A DNA stretch of 64,000 bases from Epiperipatus broadwayi (taxonomy: Eukaryota > Onychophora > Udeonychophora > Euonychophora > Peripatidae). The first letter of the stretch is position 1; each line of letters begins with the position of its first letter. The position numbers were made by a program, and so were the translations under genes. The notes below the pieces were generated by a model, which made no database searches, had not been told where the DNA came from, and saw only the letters and a program-made list of their open reading frames with translations. This document shows positions 1-11,778 of this stretch, in pieces. The stretch spans positions 5,945,576 to 6,009,575 of the forward strand of contig JAQFVV010000036.1 of the NCBI GenBank assembly GCA_028023455.1, given 5' to 3'.

Positions 1-390
1 AGTATAGTTAATAAATCTTTATCAAAATATGACTTCATTATTTCTGTGAAGAATATTTTATATCCAAGAACCAAAATGTTATCAAAGCACTTATAATAAC
101 CTACTCCATTATGTTTTAACTATAAAAAGTGCCCATGGAACTTTTAGGAAGTGTTTTGAATAGATGCATATCAACTGAGTTTATTTACACATAAATACAA
201 TAATAGTAATTTTTTCATTAAAAAAAAATACTAAAAATTTGTATATTAGGCAAAAATAGTTTTTAAATAATAATAAAAAAACATTTACTTTTTAACAGTC
301 ACATTATTATTCTTATAATTTATTTTTGTCTTTTCAAATATTTATTAAATTTATTTTATATTTTGGCTATATATTATTAATAGAGCGCTG
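1..390. other. AT-rich sequence, nothing recognised
   Basis: Low-complexity AT-rich DNA upstream of the long inverted-repeat element. I see no coding frame, RNA gene or repeat shared with the rest of the window. Confidence 0.5.
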
Positions 391-917
391 ATTATTTTAT
401 TGGCCAAGTGAGGTAAAAGTCTAAACTTTTAATTGGTCAATTCACAAACTCATCCGTCAAAATATTCAACTTTTAATATTATATTCACTTTAGTTTCATT
501 TGTAAAAAGTATATTAATAATTTGTCAGGTTATGAAAATGAACGAAAGTTTTTTCAAAAATAAATTTTTATTTATAATTATAAAAATATTCGATAGCGGC
601 AAATCTAAAATGAACGTTACTCACCAACTAAAAAGTTTTGCTGACATCAGTGATTTCTTTCCCAATTTTACATTGTGGAAAAGTAAATAATTTTTGCTAA
701 AGTCTTAACTATTTTTCTAAAATAATTTTATTTTTAGAATATTTTATCGAAATAATTTATAATATATCAAAAAATACTTTTAAAATGGTCTAAAACATTC
801 GTTTATCACTTTCGAAATGAAGAAAAGAAATCGTAATGGTGGAAGTTATTGACAAGTGAATTTTTTGTCCTCAATAGTTGAGAGCCAATCAACACTTAGA
901 ATGGACTGTCTCCTCCC
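391..917 (+). repeat. left long inverted repeat arm
   Basis: Left arm of the element ending at 3490. An 85-codon open frame at 433-690 lies wholly inside the arm, and the matching stretch of the other arm does not conserve it, so it is not a gene. Confidence 0.8.
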
Positions 918-2960
918 TTTTTTAGACCTACAACAGTTTTATTGATTTTTTACTTGGTAAAATAATTCAAGAGAGTGCAGAATCTTATGGAACTTTTTAT
1001 AACCTTTCAAATTATGGTAAAATCTTTACTGTAGCATTAAAAATGACAGAATTCAAGCGACTTGAAGTGGCTTTGAGTCATCTCGTAAAAATCATGGAAA
1101 AGATTAAAAGATAATTATATAATAATTTTCTGATAATCTAATCTTTCCAGTTTACTGTCATCTAGTATAAGATTAAGTAATCAATCAGTGAGTACCAGAT
1201 GCATATATAATTCCCATCCTCAAACTAGTTGTTGGCTTTTGCCTTTATCAGTGAGAACCAGAATTTACAGTCATAATGCCTATACATATATTGTAACTTA
1301 TTAAAATATGAGCAATAAACTCGCTTGGGGAAAATGAGCAAAATAATCACTAGTATGCTTTTAAGCATTTTTTCATATAAGTTTTTACTTATGTGTATAT
1401 GGTCGATCTGGGTGACACTAGGCTGTCTGAACCTAGATAATGTTACATTATATACCTACTTATAGATGTATCTGGTTTGAACCCATTTGGTACATTATTT
1501 ATAAAAGGATGTAGGATTTTGTATTTTAGAACCATATCACATTTGCACTAACATTAAGAGAAAACATCTTTACTATTCTTTCAGTTGTGGAAATAAAATT
1601 ATCTGACATTATTATATAAGATTTTAATATCATAATGCATTTTTAACATTCTCATAAATTTTATTAGTTCATATTAAACACTATATGTTTATCGGTGGCA
1701 ATTCACTAAACCTTGAGTGACATTTGATGATCTTCGATGGTAATTATTATCTTATGATGGCTCCCAAACAAATATAGTAAGAACAATGGCCATTAAACAC
1801 TATTATTTAGACTATTGATTAATAAGATGATGATGATGAAATAACTTGCTTCTATAGGGCTCATTTAGCATTGGAATGGTTTCTTCATTTCTTTTAGGTA
1901 TTGAAACTCAGCAAATCACATGGTTTCACAAATTTCAGCATTTTACTAGCAGCATTTGAATTTAACAGCATAGGTGAGGCAATAAGTTTCTTCTTTCATA
2001 TTTGGCAATGTGATAAGATGTTTTAAATACTTTAGATTCAAACTCTTCTGATGTGTATAGATTTCCTGGGTTGGCCACTGGAACTCAAACAAAATATTTT
2101 TTAACCTGCCATCAGGTTGTAGAAACTTTCAAATATATAAAAAAAAAAATGCTGGTTTCTGACAAGCAATCCAGTTTATTCTCCTTTTCCTTTTTTATTG
2201 TCAGACTATATAAGTGCTCTGTCTAATGATATCACAAATATTTTTGTACTAAAAATGCATGGTAAGTTATAACTGCATTCCATTACTGGTCTGTATTAAA
2301 TCTTTTTTGTGAATTGACAATTTTTTAAAATTTATCACTTAGTAAGAAATCCAAAAATGGTCTGGATCCTGTCATCTCAACAGTTGACTAATTGATGATT
2401 CTTTGTCTTTATCCTTCCACATGGCCCTTTTGACTATGTCAACCCTGACTATTTTATCTCTTTTCATTAACCTTTGACATTAGCCTAATAGGTCAAGTGA
2501 AACTCTGTAATTCTTTCTGACAAAACAAGATAAGTTGATCCTAAATAATATAACTGTTTTATAAAAAAACTAAAATTATTTAAATAAAACCTTTTCTTTT
2601 AACATATCTGTAACTGTCTCTAAGTTTATGTCTGTAAATACAGGCATACACTCATCCATACAATATTTAGAACTTCCCTATTAAAAAAAAAATCTGAATG
2701 ATTTAAAAAGCTATAAATTAAAATTCATAAAATAAATCAGTAAGACAAGTATTGGAATCAAAGTATCATTAACATTTTGATGGAGTTCTCTAATCAAAAA
2801 TGGAGCTGGCTTCAAGTCGCCCGAATTCCGTCATTTTTATGCTTAGGTTAAGATTTTATGCTCTTTTTAAAAGTTAAAAAATGTTCCGTAAGATGCTGCC
2901 CTCTTCTGAATTATTCTACAAGTAAAAAATCAATAGTATTCAAATTTTAAGTTTAACAAT
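918..2960. other. interior of long-TIR element, non-coding
   Basis: No transposase remains are visible. Two hints of family A hammerhead repeats occur. On the minus strand 1213-1257 keeps a GGC/GCC stem II and a TGAG/CTCA stem I, but its core is mutated (CTGATAA, ACAAC). At about 1460-1495 the motif GTATCTGGTTTGAACCCATT resembles the conserved module upstream of the family A ribozymes. Both are weak and look like old insertions into the element. Confidence 0.35.
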
Positions 2961-3490
2961 GGAAGAAGGCAGTCCATCTTTGATGCTGATTGGCTGTTAA
3001 CTGTCAAGGACAAAGAAAACCACTTGTCAATAATTTTTACCTCTACGATATCTTTTGTTTCATTTCAAAAGTGATAAATGAATGTTTTAGACCATTTTAA
3101 AAGTATTTTTTAACATATTATAAATTATTTTGATAAAATATGCTAAAAATAAAATTATTATAGAAAAATAGTTAAGATTTTAGTAAAAATTATTTACTTA
3201 TCTGCAACATAAAATTGAGAAAGAAATCACTGATGTCAGCAACACTTTTTAGTTGGTTATTAATGTTCATTTTAGATTTGCTGCTATTGAATATTTTTAT
3301 AATTATAAATAAAAATTTATTTTTGAAAAAACTTTCGTTCACTTTTATAACCTGACAAATTATTAATATACTTTTTACAAATGAAACTAAAGTGAATATA
3401 ATATTAAAAGATGATTATAGTTTTACGGTTTAGTTTGTGAATTGACCAATTAAAAGTTTAGAGTTTTACCTCACTTGGCCAATAAAATTA
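2961..3490 (-). repeat. right long inverted repeat arm
   Basis: Reverse-complement partner of 391-917. It keeps nearly the whole arm, including the segment CACTGATGTCAGCA, which matches CTGACATCAGTG in the left arm. Confidence 0.8.
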
Positions 3491-3894
3491 ATTGTCAGTT
3501 AAAAGGTTAATGAAAACATATTATAAACTATTAAATATAAATTAACTTTAAAGAAGGTTAATAAGCAAAGTCAGAAAAATTATTAATTTAATAGTTTGTG
3601 TCTACAGACAACTATTTGCATGTGCCTTAAAATTCTAACTTTTAAGTATAACTATTAAACTATTCAAAGTATATACTACTCTTTTTACTAATACAAAGTT
3701 AAATAGAAAGAGAAACAAAGATCTCTCCCACATTCTTTTGAGACTTTGGGTACTTGGTCATGGAGGGTTTGAACTCGGATGCCCTACAGCTTCCCCCTTC
3801 TATAAAAGAAAATGTGATGATGATTTTTTTATTTTATACACACACTATTGCAATTTACTCACAGGCTAAATTGGAATGTGCACAATATATATAC

Positions 3895-4053
3895 AATTAT
3901 AAAGAAATCAAGTCATAGGTCACATGACCTAATTTAACAAGCTTGTATTACAAATTTTATACAATGAGCTTGCAAATAGCTCTTAATAAGCTTTTAGAAT
4001 ATCCCAACCTCAGACCAGTTTTTGCTACTGGCTTCTTTAGTGAGATTCTGGGA
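3895..4053 (-). mobile_element. family A hammerhead repeat, truncated and decayed
   Basis: On the minus strand this matches the 3' half of the family A unit at 29.4-30.3 kb: the decayed ribozyme, then AACTGGTCTGAGGTTGGGAT, then the tail with CATGTGACCTATGACTTGA. The core at 4025-4045 reads CTAAAGA and AAAAC where CTGAGGA and GAAAC are expected, so it should not cleave. The copy is 5'-truncated just upstream of the ribozyme. Confidence 0.7.
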
Positions 4054-4100
4054 TATATATATATATACACATAATATGAAGTGATATAAGTATAATAAAC

Positions 4101-4258
4101 AAAATCCACTAAAATAATTCTACAAAATTAAAAATGCCAATATAAAATTAAAGATTAATTTCCTTTGCTATAGCCAGGTTATGGCATATTCTGCCATATT
4201 GAGTAGCTATAGCAAAGGAAATTCGTCTTTAATTTGTAGAATTATTCTAGTGGATTTT
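4101..4258. mobile_element. small foldback MITE
   Basis: Almost perfect palindrome of about 158 bp. AAAATCCACT at 4101-4110 matches AGTGGATTTT at 4249-4258, and the inner arms TTTCCTTTGCTATAG (from 4159) and CTATAGCAAAGGAAA (from 4207) also pair. The centre holds a second small hairpin (ATGGCAT/CTGCCAT). No target-site duplication is evident and there is no coding. Confidence 0.75.
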
Positions 4259-4261
4259 GGT

Positions 4262-6500
4262 TATATATATATATTCTAACTTTAACTACCAACTTGAAAT
4301 TCAAACCATCTCAAGGTTTTGAACATAAGTCAGCCATCTTCAAGAATTAAATATATCACAAATCAGTTCAGCAATATATATTTTAGTACTTTGAGTTTGT
4401 CATTAACTATAAGCATTTTATTTTCCTGGCTAGAGATGTCTTCTCCAAACATCCATCTTAACCAGTAATGCAAAAGTAGCTATCCATTGAGTAGATAGAC
4501 TTGGATTCAATACTTTAGATGTCGAATTTCAAGTTTTAAATTTGACATGTAAAAAAAAATATAATGTTGTTGAATGCATATATACATTACTTCCAACTTT
4601 GAACTTTAAGTCTCATTGGTAATGACAAAAACTAGAAACTAGTCTACAAATGGAGGTTCAAAGTTAATGCAGTTTGTAATCATTAATTATTGTTGCTTAA
4701 ATTAAATGACAATGAAATGTGAAGCAGCTTTTATTTTAATGCTTAAGATGAATGATTGATGATTTTTCTTAACTTAATCTTATTAAATAGATAATAAAAA
4801 GATTTAGTTTTCAATAAAAAAAATTTATAATATGCGAATTTAAAAGTTAATATTAAATCATTTTTAACTTAATCTTTGATTTTTTTGATTTTTGACAGAT
4901 AATAAATGAATTTCATACATAAAAAAATTATAAATCATATAACTATAAACATCACGTGACTAACCATATATAGTGAGTTTTGCCTGTTTTAACAATCATA
5001 TAACTATAGATAGTGTTGATTAAATATTTTTATTCAAAAATGAATTTAATCAAATAAATTGAAATAAGTCAAAAATAAAATTAATTTTTACAAAAAGAAT
5101 AATATAATATTTAATAATACAAAATGGTATATATAATACATATAAAAATGACATCATGCGACTGATTATATTTATTGAAATAAAAAAACTTAAAATAACG
5201 CTTACAATAAAAAAAGGAAAATATGTGATTGTAATGAAATTTTTTAAAAATTATTGAGGTTTCTTATTTATATAAGTAGAATTGAAAAGTCTTTCCATGG
5301 TTTCAGTGATAGCTCAGTATGCTTAATATTAATCATGGGTAATACATGTATAACACAGGATCTGTAAACTTTGAATTTGCTTTATACTGTGCTTATCTTC
5401 GATACCATTTTTAGATATTTATTGCTGAGAATTGACATTTTCTGTATTAAATTTCTTAATACTGGAAACCTTATATTGACAGGTTTGATGACTCAATAAT
5501 AACAAACACTTTTATCATAGGCAGCATAAGCTATATCTTGAAGACACCACTTCTGGACTTTCAACAGATATTGTTTTATGATTAAGTAGTTTGCATAGTT
5601 AGGCTAAACCTGGTGAACTTCTGGTAGTCTTAGCATATAATTTTGATAGTTACCCCTATACAGACATTTTGTCATTCTGTTTAAATTGGCAGTGAAATGT
5701 ACTTTTAACAGTCATATTTTTGTCAGACAAATAACTGTCACCAAATTATGGTGATGAGAGATAACTTCTACAACTCAGAATCTTTCCATATGTAGACATT
5801 TATTTTTTTAGCTGCATGGTGTTCTTTCCTAGGCACTCTTATTCTCAGCTAATATCTTCCTCTTTTCTCTCTTTGTCATTACTTTACTCTAAACCAATAA
5901 TTATCACTCATCAGCTGTTTTTCAATCAATGTGTTTATCAGATTTATTTATTATTTTATCAATTTATTCATTATTGTAAAATAGGCAATTGCAGTTTAGA
6001 TTTACAAAAATTAAAATTGAAATAACATATTTTAAAATAATGGAAAAATTGGCAGTATAATAATAATAAATTATAATATATATAGATTTATGTAATGCAT
6101 ATAATATTTATATATAATGTTTTGAAATTAACTCATTGCAACTGTTTTTTAAATACAATTGGTTAACTCTTCACCTACAGCAAAAGTTAATACCTTTTTA
6201 AAGTTAAAAAGATATCACTTCCAAATCATCATTGGTAACATTAAAAATGAAAGAAATTTTATATTTGCCAGATATATATCAACAAGGTTTATAACTATTT
6301 AGCAATAAATTTCTGATTGATTAAAAAAATTCAGTCCATCTAGAAAAAGCACTGTTGACAATCCTGCTGATATATGAAGGAGAACAAAGTTAAAGAGGTT
6401 TCCTTTTAATTTAAAAACTGTATTGTTATTTGCTGTAGCTGGAGAGCTATTCAATTATATTAAAAAAGCTGCAATGAGTTCATCTTAAAACATTATATAG
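4262..6500. other. AT-rich intergenic stretch, nothing recognised
   Basis: Very AT-rich with poly-A and poly-T runs. Short open frames (for example 5816-6025) are low-complexity and show no family features. Confidence 0.5.
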
Positions 6501-6893
6501 GGACACTTAATATAAGAGCAATACAGAGACTTCAGACCATTGAAAGAAGTATAGAGAGATACATGTTGGGAGTAACAAGAAGAGATCGAAAACACAATGT
6601 ATGGGTAAGAGAACAAACAGGTGTTACTGATCTCCTTGAAAAAAATAAAAAACTGAAGTGGAGTTGGGCTGGACATATTTCTAGAAAAGATGATAATAGA
6701 TGGACAATTGAAATCTTAAACTGGATTTCAAGAAAAGACCCAGAAAGAGACCACATGAGAGATGGATGGATGGAATAAGAAAATGTGCAGGGGTGATATG
6801 GAGAAGAGAAGCTAAAGATCAGAGAAGATGGATTGAACTTAGAGAGACTTTCAATCTGCTGTGAATGGATAATGGTTGACAATGATGATGATG
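6501..6893 (+). mobile_element. RTE LINE 3' fragment
   Basis: Closely matches the last part of the RTE element at 21.6-22.0 kb, from ACACTTAAT, through the C-terminal RTE peptide MLGVTRRDRK, to the (GAT)n tail at 6881-6893. It is 5'-truncated, as usual for target-primed reverse transcription. The reading frame is broken: 6563-6778 is open, then shifts in the KRPRKRPH region. The tail of GATGAT repeats matches the short 3' repeats typical of RTE elements. Confidence 0.9.
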
Positions 6894-7526
6894 ATATATA
6901 TAATGATAAAATGAAGTAGAAGTAGTACCAAATGTAATTCATTAAAAAACCTGAAAGTAAATTATAAATAAATAACTAAAATAGTCAATATTATATAAAA
7001 AAATAAAGTGTTGTTAAAAGTCTCACAGTCAGAGCAATTGTAGTAAAAAATACACTATTCTGGAAAAATATTAATAATTATTTATTTAAAAATAACTTGC
7101 TCTGGTGCAATTAAATATATATTAAAGAATCTAAGTTGCATTTTATGAAATAGTTATGAACTTATTCAACATGGGAAAAAAGAATTTGAATTTCTTCTCA
7201 TAAACAAACAATACCTTATTATGAACATTTTGACGACTCGTTTGTAATTATCTAATATATATGATTTCAGAATTAGTTGTGGGTAAAATAAAACTTTTAA
7301 ACAGAAACACAATATTTTTTATAGCAAAAAAACTATTAATAATTATTTATTTAATAAGAAATTTGCTCTGGTTCAGTTAATAAAAGAATAAAATAAAAGT
7401 AGTGCCTGCCAAATATATGTTAAATAAAAAAAGAATAAAATTATAATCAGCATTTTATTTTGTTGTTGTTGTAGTTTTTGGAAATAAAAGACTAACAGAA
7501 ATAAATCAATGATAAAGGTGTAGGTG
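6894..7526. other. AT-rich, contains a short dispersed duplication
   Basis: A segment at 7069-7113 (ATTAATAATTATTTATTT... then TTGCTCTGGTGCA) recurs diverged at 7333-7380. Nothing else is recognised. Confidence 0.4.
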
Positions 7527-7545
7527 TAGGGGGCAGAGCCCCCTA
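7527..7545. other. GC-rich perfect hairpin
   Basis: TAGGGGGC AGA GCCCCCTA, an 8-bp perfect stem with a 3-nt loop, in otherwise AT-rich DNA just before a SINE. No U-tract or gene context suggests a function. Confidence 0.6.
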
Positions 7546-7565
7546 GCTTGCATATATATATTAGA

Positions 7566-7655
7566 TTTTTTTTTACCTATGTCAAATGCATTGATTGAAC
7601 TTGGGCCAGCTGCTTGGAAGACAGCTATGCTAACCACTAGGCCACCAACGCTTGA
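7566..7655 (-). mobile_element. tRNA-derived SINE
   Basis: On the minus strand it begins AAGCGTTGGTGGCCTAGTGG with TTAGCATAGCTG (box A region), carries a box-B-like stretch and ends in an A-tail (T-run at 7566-7574 on the plus strand). It is the same family as 23898-23993, with the shared stretch TTAGCATAGCTG and TTCCAAGCAG. The B box (AGTTCAATC) is degenerate. I could not identify a clean target-site duplication here. Confidence 0.7.
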
Positions 7656-8112
7656 TCATGTATTTATTATGATGCAAACAAAAAACAGTTTGCAGGTCTT
7701 TGCATGTAATAACAAGAGATATATTTAGCAATGGTGTTGCCAGGCAACTATCAATGATTATTGACAATTTTAACATACTATTTTGCTATAGAATCCAATA
7801 ATAGCTTTTTATCTTGAGTTTAGAACAAAGTAGCTTAACCTTAATACTATCAATAATAAATGATGATTTTATAATAACATTACTGTCAAACATATTTCTA
7901 GTTATTACATGGAAATATCCCACATTCTACATTGTTTACATCAAGTATATATAAATTATTTTATTTTATTTTTTTAAACATGATATATGTGTATGTATAT
8001 AGTGTGATCATTTAAAAATATATAAATTAGTAAATTTAAATATATGTAGATATATCAACATAGAATTGAAGTATGCTTCTGTAAAAAAATAATATAACGC
8101 AATTTTATTTTA

Positions 8113-8160
8113 TAGTTCTGAAGAAGATTGTTAAATAGTAAAAACTGTGAAGTAACTGAT
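8113..8160 (+). repeat. family C hammerhead-like remnant
   Basis: TAGTT, CTGAAGA, AGATTG, then AAAACTGT resembles the better copy at 48339-48383. The base after stem III does not fit NUH and stem II pairs poorly, so this is probably a dead copy. Confidence 0.35.
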
Positions 8161-8872
8161 TAGTACGTAACATTATGAAGAGTACAAATATTTATTTAAT
8201 ATATTAAGCAACGTTTTGTTTGCTGCGCTGTTACCGAATCTATTTTTATATAATAAAAAATAAATCTTTATATTGTAATTTTTCTATTTAAAAAAAAATA
8301 AATAAAATTATGCAATCAATTTCAAAGCATTTTAAAAATAAAATTCTGAATTTTTAAAAAAAGTCATTTAATTATAATTAAATAAATAAAAATAATAATA
8401 ATCATATAGAAAGTTAGCAAAAATTCAATTTATAATATTTGCAGTAAGAAACAGTTCGAACTTTTTGTAAAGTGAAAAACACTGTTTAAAATGTTCTAAT
8501 TCTGTTTGTAAAGAATGTTATTAATAAAGTAAACATTTTAATACAAAAAACTGCTTTCACTTTGAAAATTTTATTTTTAACTTGATATTAAAGTAAACTT
8601 TTTAAAAGAAGATAAGGAAAAAAAAATCAATACTAAAAAAGAAAAAGGAATAAATGTATTCTTTTTTATCTATGCCAAGGTTCAACAGATAAATGAAAGG
8701 ATGAAAAAAAGATATGAATAGAATAAAAATAAAATAAGAATATATAGAAAGAATATATTGTTTGTAGTACAAGTCTATTTTTTTATTATTATCACTCACT
8801 TTGTCTATCAAAAGTGTAATCCATGATATGCAATATGGCAGGTTTCTCATTAAATCTAGCAGTGCAATAAAA

Positions 8873-9368
8873 CAGGGGTGTCCAACAAGTCGATCGTGAT
8901 CCACTGGTCGATCGCAAAGCTATTTTTGGTCGATCGCGAGGCCAATTTGACAAGAGCTGTTGGGTAACGAGTGAAACAAATTAAGTCAAGATTTTCAAGT
9001 TTTTTTGTTATTTTTGTTTTTGTTCTAAACTTTTTTTTCAATTCTAGATAGGTGAAGTCTACTAAGCCGTATCATTATTGAAAATAATATTTTTAATCTT
9101 GATTTAATGTAGCTAATTTGAATTAATAAATATTATAATAATTACTCATGTTGCTTTAATCCCCCCCCCCCGGTCATGAGTTTTTTGGCCCATTAAATAA
9201 TTCTTATTTTTTACTAGGTAGATATATAAAAATAGTATGTATTTCACATATCACTCGACTTAAACTACGCCTATGACAACAAGTCGATCGCCTATGACAA
9301 CAAGTCTATCTCAACACATTTTAAAAATAAAAAGTAGATCATATGAGCACAAAAGTTGACCACGCCCG
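8873..9368. mobile_element. hAT-type MITE with TCGATCG motifs
   Basis: The left end starts CAGGGGTGTCCAAC, a classic hAT terminal inverted repeat. The right end GTTGACCACGCCCG is its diverged complement. The 8-bp flanks CAATAAAA (8865-8872) and CAATAGAA (9369-9376) form an 8-bp target-site duplication with one mismatch, as expected for hAT. The body carries four GTCGATCG-type repeats near both ends (8889, 8907, 8929, 9283), possibly subterminal transposase-binding motifs. At 496 bp with no open frame it must depend on a transposase elsewhere. Confidence 0.85.
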
Positions 9369-9376
9369 CAATAGAA

Positions 9377-9838
9377 TGTCCATTGATGGACAGTTTGTCA
9401 ATCCTCATTCCTATTTGGTAATAAACCTGGCCATTGCTGTTTATTAAGGTCTCTGCTTACTAGTAATAATATCACTGTCCCTGATGCTATCAATTTTCAA
9501 ACTTTATCTATTGAATACTTGCCTATCGTTTGAGCCCTGCTAAATGACAAACTAAAATACTGAAGGATGCATTTGATTTCTGAATTTCAAGAGATTCAAA
9601 TTACACAGATTTTCCTTTTTTCCTCCTTGTTTATATTTTAATTTAAATTAAATGGCAAATATTTTATCAGAATGATACTACTATTCCTATCCAGTGACAA
9701 GGTATTGTATAGCTATATATTTTATACATTATTTATTTTTTCATATTTCATGTTTCAACAATGAATGTAATTTTAAAAAGTTAACTAATGAATTAGCTAT
9801 GTAAGATTTATTGCAAATTGTGAGATTTTTACGGTCAA
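9377..9838. other. AT-rich spacer, nothing recognised
   Basis: Unique-looking AT-rich DNA between the hAT MITE and a family A repeat. No coding frame or repeat match seen. Confidence 0.4.
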
Positions 9839-10036
9839 GTAAATCACTCTCAGTAGTTTTTGTATTTAAAAATTTTTAAGTGCTGGCATTGAGTTGTTAT
9901 TTTAGATCTAGTGTCTAAAATTTCCTAGCACCTCACTGAAGAAAGCCAATAGCTCGAAACCGGTTTGGGGATGGGGATAATTTCTAGAGATTTAAATGCT
10001 TTCTTTTGCAGCATTTATCAATAAAACATGGTAGAA
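9839..10036 (+). mobile_element. family A hammerhead repeat, partial
   Basis: Contains the module TAGATCTAGTGTCTAAAATT, CCTAGCACCTCA and a well-preserved ribozyme (9931-9970). The downstream part, ending near GCATTTATCAATAAAACATG, recurs diverged on the minus strand at 63.5 kb. Both ends are truncated relative to the 29.4 kb copy. Confidence 0.75.
9931..9970 (+). ncRNA. hammerhead ribozyme, type I (family A)
   Basis: Core CTGAAGA at 9936-9942; stem II AGC/GCT around loop CAATA; GAAA at 9956-9959; stem III ACC/GGT with no loop; H17 is T at 9965 (GUU triplet). Stem I pairs CCTCA (9931-9935) with TGGGG (9966-9970), including one G-U. All invariant core positions are present, so self-cleavage after 9965 is predicted. 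The very short stem III is typical of PLE and retrozyme hammerheads, which may work best as dimers. Confidence 0.75.
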
Positions 10037-10441
10037 CTATTAGAATGCTTATTATTTTATTTCATAAATGGAATATCTTTAATGTATTATAAAGCATCAT
10101 AACAAATAAAAACTTTTTTTATTTATTTCCAGAGTTTCACTGTAAATACTGATTGCAATTAAGACATACAGTGGTAGGATAACTAAATCTTTATAGCTAA
10201 TTAATTTTTTAGCATGAATTATTGAATTTGCTTTGTTTTCTATTCAGTAAGAGTCTTGAATTCTTTTTTATCTATTCAAAATTCTTAACTTAATAATTGG
10301 ATTATTAAATGTTCCTTTTCTCAAGTTAATCTGCATATGTACTGATGCAGATCTGATGTCAGTAAATATGAAATCTACTTATCTTTGTTTTAAGCTAATT
10401 CTAGGGGCTTCTGATATTTGAAAAATAATAGTAAAATAAGT

Positions 10442-10529
10442 ATTCACTGGTTTCTTTCTCAGTTTATATTACTGGTGCTAGAGACATTCACTGGTTTCTT
10501 TCTCAGCTTGTATTACTGATGCTAGAGAC
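10442..10529 (+). repeat. two-copy 44-bp tandem repeat
   Basis: ATTCACTGGTTTCTTTCTCA followed by a diverged tail TTACTG.TGCTAGAGAC occurs twice at a spacing of 44 bp. Confidence 0.8.
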
Positions 10530-11765
10530 ACCTTTCTTACAACTGATAAAGTTATATACTGTATGCACTAAGCAAAATCAATAAACATCAAGAGACAACA
10601 AAGTCTCACTTATAATTCTTTTCAGATAAATGGCTTTTTACTGCATCTCAACTATTTTTTACTTAATGACTAAATATCAACAGTTAATTCCTGCGGTGCT
10701 GTTTTTCAATTTGTAAAAAATGTGTTATTCACATCCATTAATGAATGTTATAGAGAATCACATAACTACTTGCTGAACTTATTATATCAGATAAAATATA
10801 TTATTTCATGTAATTATTAATAATAAATGGTTTAGATTAGAATATTAAAAAAACCAATATAATACAATACCACTAATTTCAATAATAATCAGAGAGAAAA
10901 ACACATTTTGCTAGCAATTATATGTTGGATTATTTCTATTATCTAGAATTAATTATTAAATATTTTTTAACAAAATTCCAACTTTACTCAAATTATTTCA
11001 GTATATTAAACTATAAGAGCACACAAGTTAGTATATAAAACAATATTTTGAGTTGTATTTTATTTTCATGTGTTATTGGTCTAACCTGTGGCATACCAGC
11101 ATATAAATTAAACCTGGGACTTTTAGATTTGTGAAAACTGAATTTAAAATATTTTAACCAAATGAGGTGTGGATCTAAAAGTCTCTGATGTGATTCTTAG
11201 TCGAAGACAAAAGGATTTTCTGATGTGATTCTTATGGCAGTACAGTTACCGGCCAGACCAGCAACATCTAAAGAAAACAGAATACTATCACCCAAAATTT
11301 GTTAACCAATAACAGTTGAATATATTTTAAAATTTTAAGGAAGTTTTGAATTTGTTTAAAAACATTTAACTTCTGGTCTGTAACCATAGTTATTAAAATG
11401 TTTCTATATTTGCAATGTTATCTATTATTTAACATTTGTTTTAAATGTATATTAGCAATACGTTGACATTATTTCATGATCAAACTTAAATAATAAACTT
11501 GCAATAAATTATGTCTTTGATGAAAAACAAAAAACAATTTTCATTAATCAAACTGTTTCATTATTGATTGATGAGATAACCATTAATAAAAGTTAATATT
11601 TTGAAGATCACAAATTTATTAGATTATTTAATATTTTTATATAAGTAATGCAATATAATTTGATTCCTTGTAATGCAACTAGCAAACAGCAATTTTAATA
11701 TAATTTGGCAACCTTAGAAACTATAAGGCTGGCCTGACATATTAAACAAGAATTATTCTCAATAG
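10530..11765. other. AT-rich, nothing recognised
   Basis: No coding frame. A short direct repeat TCTGATGTGATTCTTA occurs at about 11186 and 11219. The sequence looks like unique intergenic DNA. Confidence 0.4.
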
Positions 11766-11778
11766 TATATACATTTTT
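11766..11778 (+). repeat. 13-bp target-site duplication, left
   Basis: TATATACATTTTT, repeated exactly at 12292-12304, brackets the family A2 element. Confidence 0.8.

Larger units (their letters stand above)
391..3490. mobile_element. DNA element with ~530 bp inverted terminal repeats
   Basis: Positions 391-917 reappear as a diverged reverse complement at 2961-3490. The outer ends read ATTTTATTGGCCAAGTGAGG on the left and the complement CCTCACTTGGCCAATAAAAT on the right. The inner ends also match (TGGACTGTCTCC against GGCAGTCCA). Similarity runs through the whole arm with scattered substitutions and small indels, so the element is old. The 2 kb interior has no open frame of note and no transposase that I can recognise, so it is probably non-autonomous. 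A target-site duplication is not clear; the flanks share only short A/T runs. Long inverted repeats of this kind occur in foldback-like and several cut-and-paste superfamilies, and I cannot choose between them. Confidence 0.8.

Noticed and set aside
433-690. An 85-codon open frame
   Set aside because: Lies inside the left long inverted repeat and the other arm does not conserve it.
1213-1257. Another functional hammerhead on the minus strand
   Set aside because: Stem I and stem II pair, but both core segments are mutated (CTGATAA, ACAAC). Kept only as a remnant note.
6870-6900. Target-site duplication for the RTE fragment
   Set aside because: Only short AT-rich matches on each side, not distinguishable from chance.
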